5,478 nt of DNA, from NCBI GenBank assembly GCA_043802925.1, contig JAZDKP010000194.1, positions 1-5,478 of the forward strand. The letters run 5' to 3'. Within the stretch, counting starts at the first letter, position 1. Every line of letters starts with the position of its first letter. Source of the DNA: JAZDKP01 sp043802925. Its GTDB lineage: Bacteria; Fibrobacterota; OXYB2-FULL-49-7; JAEUSG01. The translations under genes were made by a program, and so were the position numbers. Below are positions 1 through 5,015 of this stretch, one piece after another. The notes under the pieces are model-generated. The model did not search any database and had not been told where the DNA came from. It worked only from the letters and a program-made list of their open reading frames with translations.

Positions 1-142
1 GGTCGTCGGGGTCAGAGCCGTTATCAACCACCAGAATCTCCATGGGCGGCAAAGTCTGGTTGATGGCTGACAGGATAGCCTCACGCAGGAAGGCAGGCCG
101 GTTCCGGCCGGGGATGATGACTGAGACCGTGGGAAGAGCCAT
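1..142 (-). CDS. Family 2 glycosyltransferase, N-terminal part (cut by window edge)
   Basis: This is the start of a GT-A fold glycosyltransferase that would transfer a sugar from a nucleotide-sugar donor to a growing glycan at the cytoplasmic face of the membrane. Only 47 codons are in the window. They begin MALPTVSVIIPGRNRPAFL and continue through a REAILSAINQTLPPMEILVV segment to DNGSDPDD. The VSVIIPxRNR first beta strand, the AxxSAxxQT helix and the ILVVDNGSxD second strand are hallmarks of the Glycos_transf_2 family (PF00535), whose second-strand aspartate helps bind the nucleotide. The ATG at 142-140 is chosen because the family motif starts within five residues of it and no in-frame start with a ribosome binding site lies just upstream. 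No Shine-Dalgarno sequence is visible; an inverted repeat occupies that zone instead. It is divergent from the O-antigen ligase, which fits a polysaccharide locus. Donor and acceptor cannot be told from this fragment. Confidence 0.9.
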   Translation of the reverse strand, partial: MALPTVSVIIPGRNRPAFLREAILSAINQTLPPMEILVVDNGSDPDD

Positions 143-147
143 TGGGC

Positions 148-200
148 AGTGTCCATCGATTAGCGCTTGAGCGTCACGACAACGTGGACACTCAAGCGCT
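148..200 (-). promoter_or_regulatory. Hairpin leader of the glycosyltransferase with two competing pairings
   Basis: A perfect 10-bp inverted repeat (AGCGCTTGAG at 162-171, CTCAAGCGCT at 191-200) encloses further pairing, GTCACG at 173-178 with CGTGGAC at 183-189 apart from one bulge, around an ACAA loop. A second perfect 8-bp inverted repeat, AGTGTCCA at 148-155 with TGGACACT at 185-192, shares bases with the first, so both cannot form together. On the minus strand the 148-155 arm ends five bases before the glycosyltransferase ATG, where a ribosome binding site would lie. The sequence shows the pairings. A role as a two-state leader, or as a protein-binding dyad, is inference. There is no T-run to make it a simple terminator. 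Confidence 0.45.
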
Positions 201-258
201 CAGCGTGATTTGTACTGGAATTCCTCAACTTTATTTTGTTCAGGAAAAGTTTCAGTTT

Positions 259-286
259 TTGACATCGATAGTTGCCGCGACATATT
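259..286 (+). promoter_or_regulatory. Possible sigma70-type promoter
   Basis: A perfect -35 hexamer TTGACA at 259-264 is followed after 16 bases by CATATT at 281-286, which matches four of six positions of the -10 consensus. It points toward the O-antigen ligase but would leave a leader of more than 400 bases. The match is by eye only; such hexamers also occur by chance. Confidence 0.25.
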
Positions 287-390
287 CATTGATAAATCGC
301 TTTTCAGGCGGCAAAGACATCCTTCTGCGCTCTAAGAGCTTCGCAGGGCACGCACATCCGCTAACACCGGTATGAAGACGCACTTCAAGG

Positions 391-405
391 GTAACCTCCG
401 GTTAC
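391..405. repeat. Short perfect hairpin in the ligase leader
   Basis: GTAACC at 391-396 and GGTTAC at 400-405 form a perfect 6-bp stem around the loop TCC. A weaker dyad (GGAA-TTA-TTCC, near 415-425) follows. No T-run follows, so it is not a canonical terminator. It could be an operator or an RNA hairpin; function unknown. Confidence 0.35.
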
Positions 406-715
406 ATTCAGACGGGAATTATTCCGAGGTATGACCCTCTTATTGTTTATGAAAAAAAGAGTGCCAAGCCGTGATAGGAATGTCAAGTTTGGACTGAAAA
501 ATAGTTTCAGGCGCATCCGTTTTTGACGCTGAACGTTCAAAACAGGACAATGGTTGGTTTTTCCGCGCCATATTAAGACAGACCTATCCTATCGCGATCA
601 TTCATCCGTTCACATACATTACCTAAGGATAGCGAATTCTATATCCTCGCCAAAGATTATTCAGAGTTTTTCAACAGCACTTGACGGCAGGAATCTCTCC
701 ATCTATCATGGCGCG

Positions 716-2929
716 ATGACCATAATCAAGACGACTGCCGCCCCTGGGCATGTACAGGAAACCCCGGCTTGGTTCTATAAATTCGGGCGTTTTTTGATAG
801 CCTTGTTCGTATTGGCGGTGTCGGTATCCTATGACATTTCCGTTGCCGAGGTTTCCGGCGACTCCCGCTGGTACCTGACCCACTGGACCGCCCTGATCCT
901 GGTGGCGGCCTATTTTCTTTCCTGCCTGAACCAGTGCCGGACTGTGATCACGTTGCGCGCGCCAGCTATCATATGGCTGGTGGTCTTTTTGATAGTTTTA
1001 TCCTCTCTATCCATGTTGTGGACGATTAGCCCCTATCATAGCTGGTGGTCTTTAAAGCATTTTCTGGGATATACCGCTATGTTTGGGTTCATTTATCTGC
1101 TGCGCCATGAAAAATGGTATGCAAACCTGTTGTGGATTGTGGCTTTTGGGTTTGGCTTTAACTGCCTGATCGGCATTGCCCAGTTCCATAAAATTACCGA
1201 TGCTCAGCTGGCGGCTGTTTTCCCGCCATGGAATTATGTTGCCGCCGGATTTGCCGCCCTGTTGCGCGCCGTTCATTTTACGGATGGGATGGATAAGCCC
1301 ATTGCCGGCGCATTGCCTTTTTTCCAACAGAATTTATTTTTGGACTATTTTCGCCAAATAGCCCCGCCGGCCGGCACCCAGGCCAGTAAAAATTTACTTG
1401 GTTCTTACCTGGTGTTGACCCTGCCCGCCATTTTTTACCTGTTGCTGTCCAGCCGTCAAAGGCTGGCCCGGCTCGCCGCGACCGTGTTATTGGCCATGGG
1501 TGTGATTACCTTGTTTTATACCCGTAGCCGCGCCAGCTGGGTTTCCGCCCTGTGCGCGGCAATCTTTTTCGTAAGTTGGCTGTCATTGCATCAAAAATAT
1601 CGGCCGATCATTAAAACTTTCTTCACCAAAACAGTTCTGATCCTGCTGGCCATAGTTTGTATTGTGGCCATTGGCGGCGCCAGCCTGCGGGGCACAATTG
1701 GGATGCGCAGCGTAATTGGGCAGGTTCGCAGTTTTGTCCGGATGCCCGTACAGGACGATGGCAATACTCTTGGCACACGTATGGCCTATGACCTGAACGG
1801 ACTTGCCATGATCAAGGACCGTCCTTTTCATGGTGTGGGCCTTGGGGCTTTTCATACGGCTTACCCCGCCTACTACCAAGCCGTCTGCCTGACACCTCTC
1901 CGCGGTTTTTCAATGTCCGCGCGCCCCCGCCGGATGCATAACGACCTTGAACAAGCCTTTGTGGAGCTGGGAATTTTTGGCGGCCTGGCGTATCTTGGCG
2001 TCTTTCTGGCCCTTCTGATGATGACTTGGCGCATCGGTAACACCGCCAAAATCCACGAACCCCGGCTGCTGGCTCTGTGTCTGATGACCGGAATTGTAGG
2101 GCTGGGTGTCAACGCGCTGATGGATTTTCCTTTACAGCTTCCTCTGGCGTCCACCCTGCTATGGAGCTTTGCCGGCATGCTGACCGGCCTATATGTCATG
2201 CACGTTGAAAAACCAGGCGTGGGACTCCAGGCAACATTGACCATGCCCCGCTTTGTTTACATACTGCTGACCATCGTCGCTGTTGCGGGCGGCTGGGCCG
2301 TATTCCGCGATGACTGGTCACGCCGCAAGGGAGACCAGTACCTGAAAGGAGCCGCCACGCTGGCCTCTTCCGGACGATTTGACGAAGTAACCCTTCTATA
2401 TCTGCGCAAATCCATGGCCTACTACACATGGAACGTCCGCCTGCAGGAATACCGCGCATTGATTTACCCCAACTATACGGGCCGAAATATTCCCGTGACG
2501 CTGGATGATAAGATTCGCGAGGTTGAAGCGGCCATAAAATACGATCCTTATTCTCCCCACAAGCTGATCAACCTTGGCGGGCTTTACATTGTCAAGTCTC
2601 AAGAACTGGCGGCTAAAAACCGCGTTGCAGAAGCTTTGGTATACGCCTGCCAAGCGGAAGACTTGTTCAAAACCATGCTAAAATATCCCGGTTTCTTTTC
2701 AGATCGGACTTACACTCTTGGCGGCGTGTCACACCTGCTCCAAGGCAGCCTGCAAGCCTCCGGCGCGCGCTCCCATCTGGACCAGGCCTGTGTTCTGCTG
2801 GAAAAGGCGCTGGAGTTTAACCCCCAAAACGACATCGCCCGTGGCGCCCTGAAACAGACCCGGGTTGCACGGACGCATTTTGCAACTACGCACAAGGAGC
2901 CAGAATTCAGGAGTCAGAATTCAGAATGA
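716..2929 (+). CDS. O-antigen ligase / Wzy-type family membrane protein with TPR-like C-terminus
   Basis: This is a polytopic inner-membrane protein of the O-antigen ligase/polymerase family (Wzy_C, PF04932). Members transfer or polymerise undecaprenyl-pyrophosphate-linked glycans on the periplasmic side. With the ATG at 716 it has 737 residues. Hydrophobic segments lie near residues 25-40, 56-70, 84-100, 116-129, 136-156, 228-244, 252-290, 303-322, 415-437, 450-468, 474-494 and 512-530. The large loop at about 323-412 carries the family signature: GVGLGAFHTAYPAYY, then RRMHNDLEQAFVELGIFGG, with H408 the likely functional histidine. The YTRSRASW motif at 268-275 is also typical. Residues about 540-720 are soluble and helical, TPR-like (for example EKALEFNPQNDIARGALK), probably periplasmic. 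The frame stays open back to a TTG at 554, but those 54 residues look non-coding. Neither start has a good Shine-Dalgarno. The last residues (KEPEFRSQNSE) are encoded by a tandem repeat. Ligase versus polymerase cannot be decided from sequence alone. Confidence 0.88.
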   Translation: MTIIKTTAAPGHVQETPAWFYKFGRFLIALFVLAVSVSYDISVAEVSGDSRWYLTHWTALILVAAYFLSCLNQCRTVITLRAPAIIWLVVFLIVLSSLSMLWTISPYHSWWSLKHFLGYTAMFGFIYLLRHEKWYANLLWIVAFGFGFNCLIGIAQFHKITDAQLAAVFPPWNYVAAGFAALLRAVHFTDGMDKPIAGALPFFQQNLFLDYFRQIAPPAGTQASKNLLGSYLVLTLPAIFYLLLSSRQRLARLAATVLLAMGVITLFYTRSRASWVSALCAAIFFVSWLSLHQKYRPIIKTFFTKTVLILLAIVCIVAIGGASLRGTIGMRSVIGQVRSFVRMPVQDDGNTLGTRMAYDLNGLAMIKDRPFHGVGLGAFHTAYPAYYQAVCLTPLRGFSMSARPRRMHNDLEQAFVELGIFGGLAYLGVFLALLMMTWRIGNTAKIHEPRLLALCLMTGIVGLGVNALMDFPLQLPLASTLLWSFAGMLTGLYVMHVEKPGVGLQATLTMPRFVYILLTIVAVAGGWAVFRDDWSRRKGDQYLKGAATLASSGRFDEVTLLYLRKSMAYYTWNVRLQEYRALIYPNYTGRNIPVTLDDKIREVEAAIKYDPYSPHKLINLGGLYIVKSQELAAKNRVAEALVYACQAEDLFKTMLKYPGFFSDRTYTLGGVSHLLQGSLQASGARSHLDQACVLLEKALEFNPQNDIARGALKQTRVARTHFATTHKEPEFRSQNSE

Positions 2930-2931
2930 GG
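2896..2931 (+). repeat. 14-bp tandem repeat at the ligase 3' end
   Basis: GGAGCCAGAATTCA at 2896-2909 is followed directly by GGAGTCAGAATTCA at 2910-2923, a 13 of 14 match, and then by a partial third copy, GAATGAGG, to 2931. The array encodes the end of the O-antigen ligase and supplies its TGA stop at 2927-2929. From memory, similar GAATTC-rich microrepeats occur dispersed in several bacterial genomes; this was not checked here. Confidence 0.75.
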
Positions 2932-3247
2932 AAAGTCGGCATGTTTCAATGGTCAGTGATGAAAGAGATCGTGGACAATTAAAGAAAAATGCGGTAAGAA
3001 TATTGGCGAAGTTGCAGTTGATCTCCACAAGGTATTGGTTGCCCAGACGGCCCTTGGCGCGTCGTGGTCTGGGCATGGCTGATTGAAAACGGCCTGGTCA
3101 CAGTCACAACAATATGGAAAGGTGTCATTTTATTTCTTGAATTTTTGTTCGCATAATTAGGTTTGCGCTACAGAACGGTCTCATCCATCGGGCGGTGACC
3201 GAAACGGTGAAGATTTGCACGTCATCCGGTTTTTGTACCGTGTGTGA
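2930..3247. other. 318-bp spacer between ligase and SGNH genes
   Basis: No convincing gene is visible. A frame from 2865 to 3086 could give 73 residues, but it has no recognisable motif and overlaps the ligase tail and the tandem repeat. The spacer holds a 9-bp inverted repeat at 3040-3075 and a T-rich stretch near 3127-3149. A CATAAT hexamer at 3152-3157 could be a -10 element but has no good -35. Several CGGT/ACCG half-sites lie at 3176-3240; the last pair, CGGT (3227-3230) with ACCG (3237-3240), ends seven bases before the SGNH start. Whether the SGNH gene has its own promoter or is read through from the ligase is unclear. Confidence 0.5.
3040..3075. repeat. 9-bp inverted repeat (stem-loop) in the spacer
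   Basis: TGCCCAGAC at 3040-3048 pairs perfectly with GTCTGGGCA at 3067-3075 across an 18-base loop that can itself fold weakly (GCC-CTT-GGC at 3050-3058). No T-run follows within ten bases, so it is not a canonical intrinsic terminator. It may be an mRNA-stabilising hairpin between the two genes or a protein-binding dyad. Confidence 0.5.
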
Positions 3248-4270
3248 ATGATGAACCCACTTTCAAGCGGCCGTTATGTATTTATCGCATGGTGCGTGTT
3301 CCTGTTGGTCGGGCTCCTGGCGGGGACGGAGATCATTGCCCGGGTCAGGCACTTCGTGCCGTTCCGCATGCGCCACATCGACCTGCGTGAACCGACGATG
3401 TTCAAGCCGGACCCCGTTCTCGGATGGGTCCCGAAAGCCGGGAAATATTTATCGCCGTCCTATACGCCGGACGGAGCCCCCATTCAATACACTTTTTTTG
3501 AAGACGGTTCGCGGGCCACTTCCGGCAATGCGTCCTTCGCTCCTTACCAGATCGTTCTTTTGGGATGTTCGTACATCCAGGGGTGGGCGATCTCCGATCC
3601 CGAAACGCTGGGATGGAAATTGCAGGCCGCGTTCCCGTTCCTCAAAGCAGGCAATTTTGGCGTCGGGGGTTATGGCACCTATCAATCGTTGCTTTGCCTG
3701 CGGCGGCTTTTTAACCGGGGGGAAAAACCCCTTGTCGTTTTGTACGGGTTCAATGTTTTCCATGAGGACCGCAACATCGCTCCCATTCTTTGGCTGAAGC
3801 ACCTGGCCGAATTTTCGAAAAGGGGGCACGCTGCCGTTCCCTATTGCAGCCTGGATCAAAAGGGTGCGCTCGTGGAACATCCGCCGATCCGGTGGCCCCG
3901 GATCGCACTCCAGAAATATTTTGCTTTCCCGCAGTTCTTGACGGCGATGTACTACCGGTTCAAGACCGGGGAGAATGAAAGGGCACGGGACAAAAGAAAA
4001 ATAACGGAACAATTGCTGCTTGAAATGCGGGCTCTGGCACATCAGCACAACACGAAATTTGTCGTCGTGATGTTCCCGGGGCTCCCCGAAGAGGTGCGGT
4101 CTTATGCCGGATTTTTTCGGGCCCACAAGATCGAAACGCTTGATGCTTCGGCCGTATTCACGAAAGAGGACGTGGTGCCTGGGGAAGGACATCCCAATGG
4201 CCGGGCGAATTTGCGGTGGGCCGGCAAGATCATCCCCTATTTGACAAATGATCTCAAAGCGGTACCTTAA
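3248..4270 (+). CDS. Membrane-anchored SGNH/GDSL-type hydrolase or acyltransferase
   Basis: The 340-residue protein has one N-terminal hydrophobic segment (about residues 10-30, YVFIAWCVFLLVGLLAGTEI) that would anchor it with the catalytic domain outside the cytoplasm. SGNH blocks follow in order. Block I is IVLLGCSYIQGW, with the nucleophile S108 in GCS rather than the usual GDS. Block II is NFGVGGYGTYQS around G140. Block III-like is LYGFNVFHEDRN with N170. Block V is EGHPNGRANLRWAGKI with H314. Family members are esterases or O-acyltransferases, many of them acting on exopolysaccharides and O-antigens; next to an O-antigen ligase, glycan acylation or deacylation is the natural inference. 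The start is fixed by an in-frame TGA immediately before the ATG at 3248; the ATG at 3251 is the only near alternative. No clear Shine-Dalgarno is seen. Substrate is unknown. Confidence 0.82.
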   Translation: MMNPLSSGRYVFIAWCVFLLVGLLAGTEIIARVRHFVPFRMRHIDLREPTMFKPDPVLGWVPKAGKYLSPSYTPDGAPIQYTFFEDGSRATSGNASFAPYQIVLLGCSYIQGWAISDPETLGWKLQAAFPFLKAGNFGVGGYGTYQSLLCLRRLFNRGEKPLVVLYGFNVFHEDRNIAPILWLKHLAEFSKRGHAAVPYCSLDQKGALVEHPPIRWPRIALQKYFAFPQFLTAMYYRFKTGENERARDKRKITEQLLLEMRALAHQHNTKFVVVMFPGLPEEVRSYAGFFRAHKIETLDASAVFTKEDVVPGEGHPNGRANLRWAGKIIPYLTNDLKAVP

Positions 4271-4290
4271 AAAAGGTTCACACCTGCTTT
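4271..4290 (+). terminator. Weak terminator-like hairpin after the SGNH gene
   Basis: Directly after the TAA, AGGT at 4274-4277 pairs with ACCT at 4282-4285 around TCAC. Upstream A residues can pair with the TTT at 4288-4290 across a two-base bulge. The stem is short and the T-run is only three bases, so termination here is a guess. Confidence 0.25.
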
Positions 4291-4376
4291 CGCGCGCGTC
4301 GTCTCGCGTTTTGTCCGTGCTGACGATGGATACCATAGGTAGGTTTATTGTGCCCTTTATCGCCCTCGAAAACTCT

Positions 4377-4426
4377 GTGACAGGCGGTGACAGGCGATGA
4401 CGGCCAGCGACAGGATGCGGTAGGCG
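4377..4426. repeat. 10-bp tandem repeat array, about five units
   Basis: GTGACAGGCG occurs twice exactly (4377-4386 and 4387-4396). It is followed in the same 10-bp register by the degenerate units ATGACGGCCA, GCGACAGGAT and GCGGTAGGCG, to 4426. A 10-bp period places each unit on the same helical face, which suits protein binding, but slippage remnants would look the same. Confidence 0.6.
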
Positions 4427-4454
4427 AAGGGATATTCAGCAGATTGGAGAACGC

Positions 4455-4490
4455 GGGAAAGCCTTGTAAATAAAAGGGAAAACCCTGCAA
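4455..4490. repeat. Two 15-bp direct repeats spaced 21 bp apart
   Basis: GGGAAAGCCTTGTAA at 4455-4469 and GGGAAAACCCTGCAA at 4476-4490 match at 12 of 15 positions with a 21-bp period. The second copy also contains the small stem AGGG-AAAA-CCCT at 4475-4486. Function unknown. Confidence 0.45.
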
Positions 4491-4498
4491 GCACAGGG
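4483..4498. repeat. Short hairpin CCCTG-CAAGCA-CAGGG
   Basis: CCCTG at 4483-4487 pairs perfectly with CAGGG at 4494-4498 around a six-base loop, followed on the plus strand by ATTTGTTT. This resembles a weak terminator for plus-strand transcription leaving the SGNH gene, though the T-tract is interrupted. It competes with the AGGG/CCCT stem just upstream. Confidence 0.35.
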
Positions 4499-4516
4499 AT
4501 TTGTTTGGCGGGCGTG

Positions 4517-4544
4517 CCCCCCGTAGTTTCATAACGAAGGGGGG
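4517..4544. repeat. C6/G6 hairpin
   Basis: CCCCCC at 4517-4522 pairs with GGGGGG at 4539-4544, with an inner stem TTC-ATAAC-GAA at 4528-4538 and a five-base bulge GTAGT. It is followed by another G-rich run (TAGTGGGGGATGG), so the plus strand is strongly G-rich at 4539-4557. It directly precedes the double-hairpin units and may belong to the same element. Confidence 0.5.
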
Positions 4545-4555
4545 TAGTGGGGGAT

Positions 4556-4597
4556 GGATTCCCCGCCTGAAGCGGGTCCGCTAATGGCGGAGAATCC
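4556..4597. repeat. Double-hairpin repeat unit, copy 1
   Basis: Two 15-base hairpins, each with a 5-bp stem and a 5-base loop, lie back to back: CCCGC-CTGAA-GCGGG at 4562-4576 and TCCGC-TAATG-GCGGA at 4577-4591. They are enclosed by an outer stem GGATTC at 4556-4561 with GAATCC at 4592-4597, giving a three-way-junction fold. The same architecture recurs 59 bp downstream. An alternative stem, GGGGA-TGGAT-TCCCC (4550-4564), overlaps the left arm. Confidence 0.75.
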
Positions 4598-4612
4598 CGA
4601 AGGCGTTAGCCA

Positions 4613-4659
4613 ACAGATTTTCTGCCTCAAGCAGATCCGCTCAAGGCGGAACAGTCTGT
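4613..4659. repeat. Double-hairpin repeat unit, copy 2, overlapping the nuclease 3' end
   Basis: TCTGC-CTCAA-GCAGA at 4621-4635 and TCCGC-TCAAG-GCGGA at 4636-4650 repeat the layout of copy 1. An outer stem ACAGA (4613-4617) with TCTGT (4655-4659) closes less tightly, across unpaired bases. Over the 35 aligned bases that start at 4557 and 4616, 27 are identical. The stem differences are two compensating pairs (C-G to T-A, twice); the rest lie in loops or the flank. The nuclease stop codon (4629-4627) lies in the first loop. Confidence 0.75.
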
Positions 4660-4887
4660 CCCCGACTGAATGCGGTCTTTAAGCCATGTTCTTCCCGGCC
4701 CGGATTTGAAATACCTTTCACGTCTTAACGCTTCGGAATATGTATTGCAGTGTTCCATGTAAACAAGAGAAAGAGGTCGCCTGTTTTTCGTCCGGGATAC
4801 TCGTCCGGCCCTGTGATCTTTGAGTCGTTCCTTGAGATTTCTGGCCGCTCCCTTGTAAGGGTAATCGCGCTTCTCGCTTGTCAACAC
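4627..4887 (-). CDS. Small GIY-YIG family nuclease, N-terminus probably frameshifted
   Basis: This is a stand-alone GIY-YIG domain of the small UPF0213/YhbQ-like type, a one-metal DNA endonuclease fold. From a GTG at 4887 it has 86 residues. Visible are the YKG form of the second motif (Y11-K12-G13), the catalytic-arginine helix RNLKERLKDH with R21 and H25, the basic stretch RVSRTKNRRPLSLVY, and EALRRERYFKSGPGR with the metal-binding glutamate at about E57. The first-motif tyrosine lies just upstream of the GTG, in YVLTSEK (Tyr codon at 4890-4888). The frame continues up to a stop at 4938-4936 without a normal start, so the GTG product would lack a catalytic residue. An ATG at 4907, one frame off, reads MKHPLL and would join the domain if one base were missing, which points to a frameshift or a read error. 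The C-terminal residues about 78-86 translate the hairpin repeat. Activity is uncertain. Confidence 0.75.
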   Translation of the reverse strand: MLTSEKRDYPYKGAARNLKERLKDHRAGRVSRTKNRRPLSLVYMEHCNTYSEALRRERYFKSGPGRTWLKDRIQSGTDCSALSGSA

Positions 4888-5003
4888 GTAAGCAGCGGGT
4901 GTTTCATTGGCTTCAATATGGCTACGATTGGGATATTACCAGGGCGACAAACAGCTCTGGCATTTATATTCCAATCTATTTGTATTGAACCATTGCTTTT
5001 CAT
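4881..5003 (-). CDS. 40-residue ORF downstream of the methylase, possibly a truncated gene
   Basis: An ORF of 40 codons starts at the ATG at 5003-5001, twelve bases after the methylase stop, with AAAGGA five bases upstream, the best ribosome binding site in the window. It begins MKSNGSIQIDWNINARAVC and ends ILKPMKHPLLTC at a TGA at 4883-4881. I do not recognise the protein, and it has no membrane segment. Its last codons run in the frame of the likely GIY-YIG ATG (4907) and overlap the nuclease frame. Base composition shifts from AT-rich to GC-richer within it. It may be the stump of a gene once co-transcribed with the methylase, for example a restriction partner, cut off where the nuclease element joined. 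A genuine small peptide is the alternative. Confidence 0.4.
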   Translation of the reverse strand: MKSNGSIQIDWNINARAVCRPGNIPIVAILKPMKHPLLTC

Positions 5004-5008
5004 TTAAT

Positions 5009-5014
5009 TCCTTT
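5009..5014 (-). promoter_or_regulatory. Shine-Dalgarno site of the 40-codon ORF
   Basis: On the minus strand AAAGGA precedes the ATG at 5003 by five bases and begins two bases after the methylase TAG (5018-5016). The tight spacing suggests translation coupled to the methylase on one transcript. It is the clearest Shine-Dalgarno in the window, which supports a real start even though the ORF is short. Confidence 0.5.
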
Positions 5015-5015
5015 A

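Larger units (their letters stand above)
143..715. other. 573-bp divergent intergenic region
   Basis: This gap lies between the divergent glycosyltransferase and O-antigen ligase starts. Besides the hairpin leader at 148-200, it contains a possible plus-strand promoter at 259-286, a perfect hairpin at 391-405 and a short AT-rich tract near 440-460. The reading frame from 554 to 715 is open and joined to the ligase, but it uses codons such as CTA, ATA and AGG that look unlike the rest of the gene and has no recognisable domain. I therefore treat it as leader. A tiny frame at 550-576 (eight codons) has AGGA only two bases before its ATG and is not supported. No RNA gene was recognised. Confidence 0.5.
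4271..4626. other. 356-bp gene-free, repeat-dense region
   Basis: Between the stops of the convergent SGNH and GIY-YIG genes lies a stretch with no supportable gene but many small repeats: a 10-bp tandem array, two 15-bp direct repeats 21 bp apart, a CCCTG/CAGGG hairpin, a C6/G6 hairpin and a double-hairpin unit. A minus-strand open frame at 4278-4532 (84 codons) simply translates these repeats, giving the doublet LQGFPFY LQGFPAF, and is not called. A convergent, repeat-packed interval of this kind is a plausible landing site for small mobile elements. Confidence 0.6.

Noticed and set aside
142..375. 77-codon plus-strand frame in the divergent leader
   Set aside because: It starts at a TTG without a ribosome binding site, covers the hairpin region and shows no motif.
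550..576. Eight-codon frame MVGFSAPY as an upstream leader peptide
   Set aside because: AGGA lies only two bases before the ATG, too close for initiation, and no run of regulatory codons is seen.
2865..3086. 73-codon plus-strand frame overlapping the ligase end
   Set aside because: It runs through the tandem repeat and the inverted repeat, has no recognisable motif, and has no supported start.
3449..4336. Long minus-strand open frame (295 codons) opposite the SGNH gene
   Set aside because: The plus-strand frame has clear SGNH blocks in order and a membrane anchor; the antisense product shows no domain and is a shadow of GC-rich codons.
4278..4532. Minus-strand 84-codon open frame
   Set aside because: It translates the 10-bp tandem array and the 21-bp-period repeats (LQGFPFY LQGFPAF) and has no recognisable motif.
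4556..4659. Double-hairpin units read as a CRISPR array or integron attC sites
   Set aside because: There are only two diverged copies with internal hairpins, no unique spacers between exact repeats, and no R'/R''-type attC core sites or integrase nearby.
4750..5007. Plus-strand 85-codon frame opposite the nuclease and the 40-codon ORF
   Set aside because: The minus strand carries clear GIY-YIG motifs; the plus-strand product has no recognisable domain.
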